33,186 nucleotides of DNA from an uncultured Faecalibacterium sp. (GTDB lineage Bacteria; Bacillota; Clostridia; Oscillospirales; Ruminococcaceae). The position numbers and the translations under genes were made by a program. The notes below the pieces were generated by a model. The model worked only from the letters and a program-made list of their open reading frames with translations, was not told where the DNA came from and ran no database searches. Within the stretch, counting starts at the first letter, position 1, and the number at the start of each line of letters is the position of its first letter. Shown here in pieces: positions 1-7,558 of the stretch. The stretch covers positions 1-33,186 of the forward strand of contig CAJFNF010000028.1 in assembly GCA_904394215.1 (NCBI GenBank). Direction: 5' to 3'.

Positions 1-289
1 GGCTCCGCTCTCGCTTCGCCAGGCCAGTCTTTGATTCGCTTGTTCTACCCCTTGCAGGCCTCTTTTTTGTACTGTCCGCACAATATGGGGCGGTTCACCA
101 CAGGAGGCCTTCTTTTTTCATTGTCTACTTTTACTGGAGCAGTTCATCCCAAAGGCAAAAGAAGCAGCCCCCGGTACCGAGCCCCTGTCAAGGGGCGGCA
201 GGCAGGATTCGATCAAAGATAGAGCGCAGGATCCCCCCGCTTCGCTGTTTTTTGCCATGCCATCCGGCAGGCAAAATCCTCCCACCCCA
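1..289. other. Intergenic lead-in with a repeat fragment
   Basis: I see no convincing gene here; the only long reading frames lack a ribosome binding site and recognisable content. Positions 179-216 read like a shortened copy of the GC-rich palindromic unit found in islands A and B: a GAG-CCCC-x6-GGGGC hairpin followed by GGATTCGATC, which also ends the copy at 10144-10222. A hairpin TTTTGCC/GGCAAAA (250-256 with 270-276) stands just before the promoter of the first gene and may end transcription coming from the left. Confidence 0.45.
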
Positions 290-319
290 TTGACACAGGC
301 CCCCCTGGCATGGTATCCT
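290..319 (+). promoter_or_regulatory. Sigma-A promoter of the membrane protein gene
   Basis: A perfect -35 box TTGACA (290-295) is followed after 18 bp by TATCCT (314-319). A TG one base upstream of the -10 makes it an extended -10 promoter. Transcription would begin near 326, giving a leader of about 88 nt. Confidence 0.7.
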
Positions 320-326
320 GTTGGAG

Positions 327-343
327 TACCTGTATTACAGGTA
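327..343. promoter_or_regulatory. Palindromic operator at the start of transcription
   Basis: TACCTGTATTACAGGTA is a perfect 17-bp palindrome beginning at about +1 of the preceding promoter. Its centre, GT-ATT-AC, fits the GT-N3-AC core bound by FadR-type GntR regulators. The next gene but one encodes such a regulator, so local control is a reasonable inference. Confidence 0.55.
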
Positions 344-413
344 GACTGTGAACGACCGAAAACAAGATCCAGCCCGGCCCCCCGGGGCGGCTGCCATCCA
401 AAGGAGGATTCCC

Positions 414-950
414 ATGTCCATCTTTCAAAAACCGTCCCGCCATCAGTTCATCGTCACGGCCAGCGTGCTGGTGTGGATTTTCATCGTCAACGTGGCAGCG
501 GTGGCCTTCGGCATCGCCGGCTGGCCCCTGTACTTTGTCACCATCTTCTTCTTCGCCCTGGGGGCAGACATGAAGAAGATCCCCGACATCTTTGCCGGCG
601 GCACCCTGGGCCTGGTGGCGGCCCTGGTCCTCTACATGGGAACCTTCGGCCTGGCTCCGTATCTGGGGCTGCTGGGGGCCTTTGCCCTGTCCATCGGCGT
701 CATCCTGACCGTGATCATCCTGGGCGGCACCGTCTGCCCCATGGTCTGCAACAATGTGGCCTTTGCCTACCTGACGGTGGCCACCGTCAACTTTGAGGAG
801 ATCACCCCCGCCGTCATCGGCTCCCAGCTGGTCACCTTCTGGATCGGCGGCGCCGTCATCCTGGGCGGGTCCCTGCTGGCGGCCTCCATCGGCAATAAAA
901 TTGCCGCCGCCGGCCATACCGCTGAAGCGGAGGCGGCGCCGGAAGAGTAA
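414..950 (+). CDS. Small multi-pass membrane protein, DUF1097-like
   Basis: This 178-residue protein is almost entirely hydrophobic, with about five membrane-spanning stretches and a short polar C-terminus rich in Ala and Glu. The arrangement resembles DUF1097-type inner membrane proteins, whose function is unknown; this assignment is by eye and tentative. I chose the ATG at 414 because AAGGAGGA lies 7 bases upstream; the reading frame is open to 348, but the upstream ATG has no ribosome binding site. The gene has its own strong promoter overlapped by a GntR-like palindrome. It is followed within 70 bp by the GntR-ligase fusion gene, so it may transport the compound that the fusion activates or senses. 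Confidence 0.75.
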   Translation: MSIFQKPSRHQFIVTASVLVWIFIVNVAAVAFGIAGWPLYFVTIFFFALGADMKKIPDIFAGGTLGLVAALVLYMGTFGLAPYLGLLGAFALSIGVILTVIILGGTVCPMVCNNVAFAYLTVATVNFEEITPAVIGSQLVTFWIGGAVILGGSLLAASIGNKIAAAGHTAEAEAAPEE

Positions 951-956
951 GCCGGA

Positions 957-997
957 TTGTAAAATAGGCCGCCGGATGTTACAATAGGACTGTAACA
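957..997 (+). promoter_or_regulatory. Promoter and inverted-repeat operator of the GntR fusion gene
   Basis: TTGTAA (957-962) and TACAAT (980-985) are spaced by 17 bp, with the -35 box only six bases after the stop codon of the previous gene. A perfect inverted repeat TGTTACA-N7-TGTAACA (977-983 and 991-997) covers the -10 box and the start site, ideal for autorepression. The segment 951-968 is also repeated at 971-988 with 15 of 18 bases identical, a period of 20 bp (about two helical turns). Confidence 0.65.
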
Positions 998-1018
998 ATC
1001 AACAAAGGAGCATCCGAG

Positions 1019-3136
1019 ATGGCCATTCAAAAAGTTGTAAAGAGCAGCGTCAGCCAGCAGGTCTTTGACCAGCTGCGCCAGCAGATTCTGTCCGGCAGCT
1101 GGAAGCCCGGCGACAAGCTCCCCTCTGAAAACGAGCTGGCAGCCCAGTTCGGGGTCAGCCGGGTGACGGTGCGCAATGCCCTCCAGAAACTCAGCGGCCT
1201 GGGGCTGCTGGAAACCCGTTTCGGCGAAGGCTCCTTTATCCGGGGCCCCGAGGCGGGGGCGGCGCTGAACCAGCTGGTGCCCATGCTGTATCTGGGCCGG
1301 GAGACCCTGCGGGACATCCTCACCTTCCGCCGGATGGTGGAGGGACCCATCTGTGAGATTGCCTGCCGCCGGGCCACCGACGGCGAGATTGAACAGCTGC
1401 GGCAGCTGCTGGGCCAGATGGAGCGGGCTGAAGCCGACCTGGCCGCCTTTGCCAGGCTGGACAGCCAGTTCCACGAGCTGCTGGCCCGGCTGACCCGCAG
1501 CCGGATGATGCAGCAGATCTACCAGATCATCGACGACGCCATCCAGTCCTCCTACAAGCAGCACGCCCGGCGTCAGAGTGTGCTGGTGACCCTCCGCTGG
1601 TACCGGGAGATTCTGGCCGCCTTTGAGGCCCGGGATTCGGCCCGGGCCCGCCAGGCCATGGAGCAGTCCCTGGACCAGACCTTCTGGGTGTCCACCGTCT
1701 ACCAGAACGTCATCAACATGGAGTCGGCCTGGCCCCAGCGGGTGGCGGTGCGGTGGTTTGACGAACAGGCCGGCGCCGTCCGGGAGGTCACCTATCAGGA
1801 ATACGCGGCAGACATCCGCCGGATGGTGGGCTATCTGCGGCGGAACCTGCCGGGGGTCCAGGGGCGCCACATCGGCCTGCTGGCCCGCACCGGCTACCCC
1901 TATGCGGTGGCCATCTTCGGGTGCCTGCTGGCGGGGGCGGTGGCTGTTCCTCTGAACAGCGAAAAGAGCTGGCCCCAGATCTCTGCCGAGCTGGCTCAGG
2001 CCGACGTGGACTGCCTGCTGGCCGACGGCTCCTATCAGGAGCGGGAACCGGATTTTGCACAGTATGCCGGCCCGGTGCTGGACATCGGGGCTTTCGCCGG
2101 CTGCACCGAGCTGGCCGAGCTGACCGAGTGCCGGGACCAGGACGCCCTGGCATTGATCCTGTTTACTTCTGACACCACCGGCCGCAGCAAAGGGGTGATG
2201 CTGAGCCAGCGGAACCTCTTTGCCCCCATGCGGCTGTTCACCGAGCCCTTTGATTCCATCCGCCAGCAGTTCGGCCTGCCGGAGGATTACCAGTTCGCCG
2301 CCTTCAATGTGCTGCCCCTGTTCCATGTGGCGGCCCTCACCAGCCTGATTTCCTGGAGCATCAGCGGCAACGCCATCCATTTCTGCAGTGATCTGCGGCG
2401 GTTTTACCGGGATCTGGCCGCCATGCCCAGCGACGCCATGGCGGTGGTCCCCACCCTGCTCAAGTCCATCCACCACGATGTGAAAAAGGGCAAGAGGGCC
2501 CGGCTGGGCAAGCTGCGGCTGTTTACCTGCGGGGCCGCCATGTATGACCCCCAGATGCTGGCCGACCTGATCGACCAGGGGTTCACCATCATCCAGACCT
2601 ACGGCCTCACCGAGACGGTGGGAGACGGCGGCTGGAACAGCGCCCAGGACCCGGCCCACCTGTCTTCGGTGGGCCTGCGGGACCCCGACATGGAGTACCG
2701 GCTGGAGGATGAGGAGCTGTGCATGAAGGGCGAAGCCGTCATGCTGGGGTACTACAAAGATCCTGAGGGTACGGCGGCGGTGCTGCGGGACGGCTGGTTT
2801 CACACCGGGGACCTGGCCCGGATGGATGCCGACGGGTACATCTACCTCACCGGCCGGAAGAACAACCTGATGGTCCTACCCAGCGGGGAGAATGTCAGCC
2901 CCGAGGAGCTGGAAGCCCTGCTCAGCCGGAACCCCGCGGTGCGGGAAGTGCTGGTGGAGCAGCGGGAGGGCAAAATCTGCGCCCGGATTTCCTGCCGGGC
3001 CGGGGTGCAGGACCAGGTGCGGGCCTTTGTGACCCGGACCAACCGGACCCTTCCCCTCTACAAGCGGATCACCGCGGTGGAGTTCACCCGGGAACCCCTT
3101 CCCCGCAATGCCCTGGGAAAACTGGTCCGGCGCTAA
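1019..3136 (+). CDS. GntR/FCD transcription factor fused to an acyl-CoA synthetase-like adenylating enzyme
   Basis: A single 705-residue reading frame holds two proteins. Residues 1-75 are a GntR winged helix (helix-turn-helix around 38-58). Residues 85-225 are an all-helical FCD effector domain; Asp148 and His152 are kept, but the two later metal-binding His are replaced (Tyr195, Ser217), as in metal-free acyl-sensing members. Residues 230-705 are an ANL-superfamily AMP-binding enzyme: P-loop TSDTTGRSKGV (383-393), YGLTE (528-532), GWFHTGDLARMDADGYIYL (592-610), and catalytic Lys701 in PRNALGKLVRR. The enzyme would activate a carboxylic acid as acyl-AMP and probably acyl-CoA. E. coli FadR, a relative of the regulator part, binds acyl-CoA, so the protein may make its own effector; this is inference. 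A good ribosome binding site (AAGGAG) fixes the start. Confidence 0.88.
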   Translation: MAIQKVVKSSVSQQVFDQLRQQILSGSWKPGDKLPSENELAAQFGVSRVTVRNALQKLSGLGLLETRFGEGSFIRGPEAGAALNQLVPMLYLGRETLRDILTFRRMVEGPICEIACRRATDGEIEQLRQLLGQMERAEADLAAFARLDSQFHELLARLTRSRMMQQIYQIIDDAIQSSYKQHARRQSVLVTLRWYREILAAFEARDSARARQAMEQSLDQTFWVSTVYQNVINMESAWPQRVAVRWFDEQAGAVREVTYQEYAADIRRMVGYLRRNLPGVQGRHIGLLARTGYPYAVAIFGCLLAGAVAVPLNSEKSWPQISAELAQADVDCLLADGSYQEREPDFAQYAGPVLDIGAFAGCTELAELTECRDQDALALILFTSDTTGRSKGVMLSQRNLFAPMRLFTEPFDSIRQQFGLPEDYQFAAFNVLPLFHVAALTSLISWSISGNAIHFCSDLRRFYRDLAAMPSDAMAVVPTLLKSIHHDVKKGKRARLGKLRLFTCGAAMYDPQMLADLIDQGFTIIQTYGLTETVGDGGWNSAQDPAHLSSVGLRDPDMEYRLEDEELCMKGEAVMLGYYKDPEGTAAVLRDGWFHTGDLARMDADGYIYLTGRKNNLMVLPSGENVSPEELEALLSRNPAVREVLVEQREGKICARISCRAGVQDQVRAFVTRTNRTLPLYKRITAVEFTREPLPRNALGKLVRR

Positions 3137-3178
3137 AATGCCATCATCGAATACCTTTTCGTTATGCCTATAAACTCC

Positions 3179-3240
3179 TTTTTGCTTTCACACGAAGCAA
3201 AAAAGCGCCCCCGTTCCGGCCTGGCCGGGACGGGGGCGCT
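3179..3240 (-). terminator. Terminator of the superoxide reductase gene with adjoining hairpin
   Basis: On the minus strand a long GC stem (arms within 3204-3240, 3-base loop) is followed by TTTTTTGC, a strong intrinsic terminator for dfx. Next to it, TTTTTGCTT (3179-3187) and AAGCAAAAA (3195-3203) form a perfect 9-bp hairpin that could serve the converging plus-strand gene. Confidence 0.8.
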
Positions 3241-3275
3241 GGTATGTCGGGATGTCAGATCAGGTCAAAGGGGGA

Positions 3276-3659
3276 TCAGACCTCGGTCTTCCACAGGCCG
3301 TGCAGGTTGCAGTAAGCGTAAGCGGCCACAACCTTGTCGCCCTCGGCGACGGTGAAGACTGCCTTGGGCTCAGCGTTGGCAGACAGCTCCTTGCGCTGGA
3401 CGCCCTGCTCGGTCTCCAGGACCACCCACTGGATCAGGTGAGCATCGGTCATGGGGTGAGCCACAGAGCCCACAGCCACGGTGACGGTGCTGCCCTCGAC
3501 GGTGACCACCGGCTTGTGCTTCTCGCCGGCAGCATCAACGGTGTTGGGGACCAGCTCCTTCATGGGCTCGCCGCAGCAGATCATGGGAACGCCCGAGCTG
3601 TGGACCATCTCAACCAGGTTGCCGCAGTGGCTGCAAACGTAGAACTTCAACTCTTTCAT
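3276..3659 (-). CDS. dfx: Superoxide reductase (class II desulfoferrodoxin)
   Basis: This 127-residue cytoplasmic protein reduces superoxide to hydrogen peroxide without releasing oxygen, a defence typical of anaerobes. The N-terminal desulforedoxin domain carries the four iron-binding Cys (C9, C12, C28, C29). The C-terminal domain carries the active-site Fe(His)4(Cys) ligands: His48, His68, His74, Cys117 and His120, preceded by the Glu46-Lys47 pair next to the catalytic iron. Length is normal for the family. The ATG has AAGGAGAG upstream. It is transcribed alone, from a promoter with a structured leader, and ends in a strong terminator. Electron donors such as rubredoxin are not encoded nearby. 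Confidence 0.96.
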   Translation of the reverse strand: MKELKFYVCSHCGNLVEMVHSSGVPMICCGEPMKELVPNTVDAAGEKHKPVVTVEGSTVTVAVGSVAHPMTDAHLIQWVVLETEQGVQRKELSANAEPKAVFTVAEGDKVVAAYAYCNLHGLWKTEV

Positions 3660-3702
3660 GGTAGTCTCTCCTTTTTGATGTTGGTTTGTCTTTTATCGCA
3701 GG

Positions 3703-3768
3703 GACCGCATCAGGCGGTCTGTGTATCGTGTTGGGCAGGAGCTCTGTGCTCCTGATGGTCTTATTATA
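3703..3768 (-). promoter_or_regulatory. dfx promoter -10 and two tandem leader hairpins
   Basis: On the minus strand a perfect TATAAT (3763-3768) precedes dfx by about 100 bases; the -35 region is weak. Immediately after the likely start site come two perfect hairpins: CAGGAGC-N5-GCTCCTG (3736-3754) and GACCGC-N5-GCGGTC (3703-3719). They could be a binding site for a stress regulator or RNA structures that stabilise or control the message. Confidence 0.5.
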
Positions 3769-3814
3769 CACCCCTCGTCCGGGGTTGTCTGTGACTGCAT
3801 CACTGATTTGAGAA

Positions 3815-4621
3815 TTATTCCTGGATCAGGCCGAAGTGGAGGGCGGCGTTCCAGATGCCGTCCTGATCCACGGCGTCGGTGACATAGTCGGCCGCCGCCT
3901 GGACGGCGGGGGCGGCATTGCCCATGGCCACCCCGATGCCGGCGGTCCGCAGCATATCCACATCGTTGCCCCCGTCCCCGAAGGCGATGCACTGGTCTGG
4001 TGTCAGGCCGAAGCGGGCCATCATCCGGGCCAGGCCCTCGGCCTTGCCCCCGTTGGCAGGGATGATATCGGCAAAGGCGTCGTTCCACCGCACCGCCCGG
4101 CAGCCCGGCACCGCCTGGCAGAAGGCGGCGTCCAGCTCAGGGGGCGTATAGAGGCTCAGCTGGAAAGTGGTGTGGGTCAGGGCCCGGGCCGGGTCCTCCA
4201 CATTCTGATGGGGCGGGATCACCCCGCAGTCCAGGCAGTGCTGGTTGAGGGCCGGGGTGGCGGGGCGGTTGTCGTAGGAGCCCTCCTCTTCGGCAAAGGT
4301 GCAGACGATGTCGGGGTGCTGGTCCAGCCAGGCCAGCAGGGCCGGCATGGATTCCCGGGGCAGGGGCTGCACAAAGAAAGGGTTCATGGCCTGGTCGGCG
4401 CAGAACTGGCCGTTGGTCAGGATGTAGCCGTCAAAGGGGATGGCCTGGATGGGGGGCAGCTGCTTGAGCTGGAAGGGGGGCCGGCCGCTGGAAATGAACA
4501 GCAGGATGCCGGCCTGGTGCATCCTGGCCAGGGCCCGGGCGGTGGAATCGGGCATACGCCGGTCCCCGAAGGTCAGCAGGGTGCCGTCGATGTCGAAAAA
4601 GGCAGCGCGGATGGCAGCCAT
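3815..4621 (-). CDS. Cof-type HAD hydrolase (HAD-IIB)
   Basis: A sugar-phosphate or cofactor phosphatase of the haloacid dehalogenase superfamily, about 268 residues. Motif I FFDIDGTL lies at the N-terminus, motif II is ISSGRP, and motif IV FGDGGNDVDML is near the C-terminus, followed by the GVAMGNA signature of Cof proteins. The large C2-type cap lies between motifs II and IV. The substrate cannot be told from sequence. Start: the ATG at 4621 lies two bases after the stop of the upstream gene; a GTG at 4627 overlaps that stop as GTGA and would add two residues. Either way it is translationally coupled to the second HAD gene. Confidence 0.88.
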   Translation of the reverse strand: MAAIRAAFFDIDGTLLTFGDRRMPDSTARALARMHQAGILLFISSGRPPFQLKQLPPIQAIPFDGYILTNGQFCADQAMNPFFVQPLPRESMPALLAWLDQHPDIVCTFAEEEGSYDNRPATPALNQHCLDCGVIPPHQNVEDPARALTHTTFQLSLYTPPELDAAFCQAVPGCRAVRWNDAFADIIPANGGKAEGLARMMARFGLTPDQCIAFGDGGNDVDMLRTAGIGVAMGNAAPAVQAAADYVTDAVDQDGIWNAALHFGLIQE

Positions 4622-4623
4622 GG

Positions 4624-5277
4624 TCACAGGTCACCAGCTTTCAGCTTGCCCAGAACCTGGTTGAGGTTGTCGCACTTGCAGGTGTACAGCTGCTGCATCT
4701 CGGGGGTATCGGGCATCAGGTCGGGGACCATCACGGTGACGAACCCGCCGGCAGCGCCGGCCCGGACGCCGTTGTGGCTGTCCTCCAGCACCAGGCAGGA
4801 GGCGGGGGCCACACCGATGGCTTTGGCCCCCAGCAGGAAGGCCTCGGGGTCGGGCTTGGAGCGGGTCACCATCTCCCCCGAGACGATGGCCTTGAACCGG
4901 CTGGTCATCTTCCAGTTGTCCAGGTTGCGGCGGATCACCGATTCGCCGCTGGAGGACACCACCGCCATGGGGATGCCGCGGGCTTCCAGCCAGTCCAGCA
5001 GGGGGTCCAGGCCCGGCTTTTTGGGCACAGGGGCCAGGAATTTCTCGTGGGCGATCTTGTCAAAGGCCGCGATGATTTCCTCGGCGGGGCAGTCGGGGCC
5101 ATAGTAGCTGCGGATCACCGCCCGCAGGTTTTCCCCCGCCGAACCCCGGGCCGACTGGTCCAGCCCCTCCTTGAAGGGCAGGCCGAAGAGGGCCAGGGCC
5201 GGCGCCCAGGATTCACTCCACAGGGGCTCGGTGTCAAACATCAGCCCGTCCATATCGAAAAGAACACCTTGTATCAT
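4624..5277 (-). CDS. HAD phosphatase of the beta-phosphoglucomutase/PGMB-like group (HAD-IA)
   Basis: A 217-residue cytosolic phosphatase or mutase. The N-terminus MIQGVLFDMDGLMFDTEPLW carries the nucleophile Asp8 and acid-base Asp10 and the following DTEPLW cap entry typical of beta-phosphoglucomutase relatives. Motif II is VVSSSG, the SKPDPE motif carries the Lys, and LVLEDSHNGVRAG supplies the metal-binding acidic residues. The frame is open far upstream, but the ATG at 5277 has AAAGGA at the right distance and starts exactly at the conserved domain. It forms a two-gene operon with the Cof-type HAD gene. Its leader of about 120 nt is rich in GC hairpins. Confidence 0.87.
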   Translation of the reverse strand: MIQGVLFDMDGLMFDTEPLWSESWAPALALFGLPFKEGLDQSARGSAGENLRAVIRSYYGPDCPAEEIIAAFDKIAHEKFLAPVPKKPGLDPLLDWLEARGIPMAVVSSSGESVIRRNLDNWKMTSRFKAIVSGEMVTRSKPDPEAFLLGAKAIGVAPASCLVLEDSHNGVRAGAAGGFVTVMVPDLMPDTPEMQQLYTCKCDNLNQVLGKLKAGDL

Positions 5278-5415
5278 TGTTTTTATCCTTTGTGTTGGTG
5301 GGGTGGAGCAGCGCCTGTGCCTGCCGGCACAGGCCGGCCTTTTGGCCGCAGCTGCGCGGAACAGGGGCCCGAAACCGGCCTTGCACCGGCCTGAAAACCC
5401 AGTGTTATTATAGCA
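5278..5415 (-). promoter_or_regulatory. Promoter and structured leader of the HAD operon
   Basis: On the minus strand an extended -10 box, TG-C-TATAAT (5407-5415), points toward the HAD genes. The transcribed leader contains a perfect hairpin CCTGTGC-N6-GCACAGG and further GC-rich inverted repeats. No known riboswitch class is recognised in it. Confidence 0.5.
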
Positions 5416-5466
5416 CAATCTGGCGCAACTTACATTGGCGAAAGATGAAAATATATGCGGCCCCTC

Positions 5467-5494
5467 TTGTAAAATTTTCACTTGTCATTATAAT
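5467..5494 (+). promoter_or_regulatory. Promoter of ilvE
   Basis: TTGTAA (5467-5472) and a perfect TATAAT (5489-5494) are spaced by 16 bp. The surrounding stretch is AT-rich in an otherwise GC-rich region. The leader is about 70 nt. Confidence 0.7.
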
Positions 5495-5570
5495 AAGAAT
5501 AACACTGGCGGAAGCGGCGGGGCGGGGGCCCAGGCATCTTTCGCGCAAGAGTGAGAAAAGAGGGAATATC

Positions 5571-6600
5571 ATGTTGGATATTAAAGTCACCCGTACTGCC
5601 TCCCCCAAGGCAAAACCGCAGGACGAGACCAAGCTTGGCTTCGGCAAAATTTTCACCGATCACATGTTCGTGATGGACTACACTGCCGGTGAGGGCTGGC
5701 ACGACCCCCGGATCGTACCCTATGGCCCCTTTGAGCTGGATCCTGCCACCACCGTTTTCCACTATGCCCAGGAGATTTTCGAGGGCATGAAGGCATACCG
5801 CACCGCCGACGGCACCATTCAGCTGTTCCGTCCCGACTGCAACGCCAAGCGGATGCAGGATTCTGCGGACCGTCTGTGCATCCCCAAGATTCCGGAAGAG
5901 GATTACATCCAGGCCGTCAAGGCCATCGTGGATGTGGACCGTGACTGGGTGCCCCACACCGACGGCGCATCCCTGTACATCCGTCCCTTCGTGTTTGCAA
6001 CCGATGTGGGCCTGGGTGTCCACGCTTCTCACCACTACACCTTCTGCATCATCTGCTCTCCCTCCGGCGCTTACTACGCCGAGGGCATCAACCCGGTGCG
6101 CATCTACGTCGAGGACGAGTACATCCGTGCAGCCCCCGGCCTCACCGGTTTCACCAAGTGCGGCGGCAACTACGCTGCCTCCATCAAGGCCGGCGAGCTG
6201 GCTGAAGAGCAGGGCTACGCCCAGGTTCTGTGGCTGGACGGCGTCGAGAAGAAGTACGTCGAGGAAGTCGGCAGCATGAACATCATGTTCAAGATCGACG
6301 GCAAGGTCTACACCGCCGCCACCGTGGGCACCGTCCTGCCCGGCGTCACCCGCCGCAGCTGCATCGAGCGACATCATGAAGGCCGCCCACGAGGGCAAGC
6401 TGGAAGAGGTCTTCGGCACCGGCACCGCCGCCGTGGTCTCCCCCGTCAAGGAGCTGGTCTGGAAGGGCGACCACGCCTACATCGGCGACGGCAAGATCGG
6501 CCCTGTCACCCAGAAACTGTACGATACCATGACCGGTATGCAGTGGGGCCGCCTGCCCGATACCAAGGGCTGGATTGTCTCTGTGGAAAAGGTTTACTAA
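5571..6600 (+). pseudogene. ilvE: Branched-chain amino acid aminotransferase, frameshifted by an internal deletion
   Basis: The product is a fold-type IV PLP transaminase that makes Leu, Ile and Val from their 2-oxo acids. Frame 1 reads from the ATG at 5571 (AGAGGGA upstream) through DHMFVMDY, FEGMKAYR, SLYIRPF and the PLP-binding Lys196 in FTKCGGNYA to VLPGVTRRSCIE (ending 6368). The correct sequence resumes in the next frame at 6370 with DIMKAAHEGKLEEVFGTGTAAVVSPV and continues to the normal C-terminus at 6600. Family members have about 17 residues between these points (an LLKxWGxxVEERRISI-like segment). About 50 nt, not a multiple of three, are therefore missing. The literal reading frame runs on out of frame to 6611. 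Both halves are otherwise well conserved, so the lesion is recent or an assembly error. Confidence 0.9.
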
Positions 6601-6621
6601 ACAGCATCTGATGCGTCACTG

Positions 6622-6653
6622 ACTCCCGCCCATCCGTTCGGCGGGAGTTTTTT
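6622..6653 (+). terminator. Terminator of ilvE
   Basis: ACTCCCGCC (6622-6630) pairs with GGCGGGAGT (6640-6648), followed by a run of six T. Confidence 0.92.
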
Positions 6654-6777
6654 GGCAATAGAAGGCTTTACTTCTTTGCTTTACTGTGATAAACTATATG
6701 ACACATCGCGGCCGGGGGCCGGGGTGTGAGGGGCCGGGCCCGGCATGCCGGGGGCGCCGGCCCGGAGAGGATGAGCA

Positions 6778-7548
6778 ATGGTCAGGAAATGGAGTGTCCC
6801 CTACCCCGGGGTCAACGGGGAGCAGCAGCGGGATGCATATCTCTACCTGCCGGTGGATTACGACCAGGAGCAGGACCGCCGGTATCCGGTGCTGTATATG
6901 TTTGACGGACAGAATGTCTTTTGGGACCAGGACGCCACCTACGGCAAGAGCTGGGGGATGGAGAAGTTCCTGGACGAAAACCATGTGCCCCTGATTGTGG
7001 CGGCGCTGGAGTGCAACACCGGCGCCCACTACGAGCGGCTGGACGAGTATTCCCCCTACCGCTTTGAGGAAAAGGGACTGGGCCGGTTTGAGGGCCACGG
7101 GGATGAGACCATGCAGTGGTTTCTGCAGGAGTTCAAGCCCTTTGTGGACAGCGAATGCCGCACCCTGCCCGACCGGGACCACACCTTCATTGCGGGCAGT
7201 TCCATGGGCGGGCTGATGAGCCTGTACGCCCTGTTCCGGTACAACGATGTGTTCAGCCGGGCCGCGGCCCTGTCCCCCTCCATCTGGGTGGCCCCCGACC
7301 GGCTGAAAGCCCTGGTGGCCCGGGCGAAGCTCTGGCCCGATACCGTGCTGTATATGGATTACGGCTCGGAAGAGATGGGCAACCACAAGAGCATGCGGCG
7401 GGAATTCGGGGCCTTTGGCACCAAGGTGATGAGCAGCGGGGTCCATCTGACCCTGCGGATTGTCCCCGGCGGCACCCATAGCGAGGCCAGCTGGGAGCGC
7501 CAGCTCCCCTTTGTGATGGAGACCCTGTTCTACGGCCTCGACGTATAA
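6778..7548 (+). CDS. Alpha/beta-hydrolase, putative esterase (esterase D/Fes-like)
   Basis: This 256-residue serine hydrolase belongs to the putative esterase family (PF00756-like), which includes enterochelin esterase, esterase D and feruloyl esterases. The nucleophile elbow is GSSMGG with Ser142. The likely acid is near Asp194, and the catalytic His is His234 in GGTHSEASW. YPVLYMFDGQNVFWD at the N-terminus is typical of the group. There is no signal peptide, so it acts in the cytoplasm. The leader is extremely GC-rich with a perfect palindrome CCCGGCATGCCGGG (6739-6752). It is the first gene of a three-gene operon with a second esterase (10-base gap) and an ATP-grasp ligase. The natural substrate is unknown. 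Confidence 0.88.
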   Translation: MVRKWSVPYPGVNGEQQRDAYLYLPVDYDQEQDRRYPVLYMFDGQNVFWDQDATYGKSWGMEKFLDENHVPLIVAALECNTGAHYERLDEYSPYRFEEKGLGRFEGHGDETMQWFLQEFKPFVDSECRTLPDRDHTFIAGSSMGGLMSLYALFRYNDVFSRAAALSPSIWVAPDRLKALVARAKLWPDTVLYMDYGSEEMGNHKSMRREFGAFGTKVMSSGVHLTLRIVPGGTHSEASWERQLPFVMETLFYGLDV

Positions 7549-7558
7549 GGAGGAAGCA

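Noticed and set aside
31-222. 63-residue reading frame at the window start
   Set aside because: No ribosome binding site; the sequence overlaps a repeat fragment and resembles no protein.
767-2803. 678-residue minus-strand frame opposite the GntR fusion gene
   Set aside because: Gly/His/Pro/Gln-rich antisense shadow of a high-GC gene; no start signal and no domain.
5278-5400. HAD operon leader as a known riboswitch
   Set aside because: GC-rich hairpins are present but no consensus motif of a recognised class could be found.
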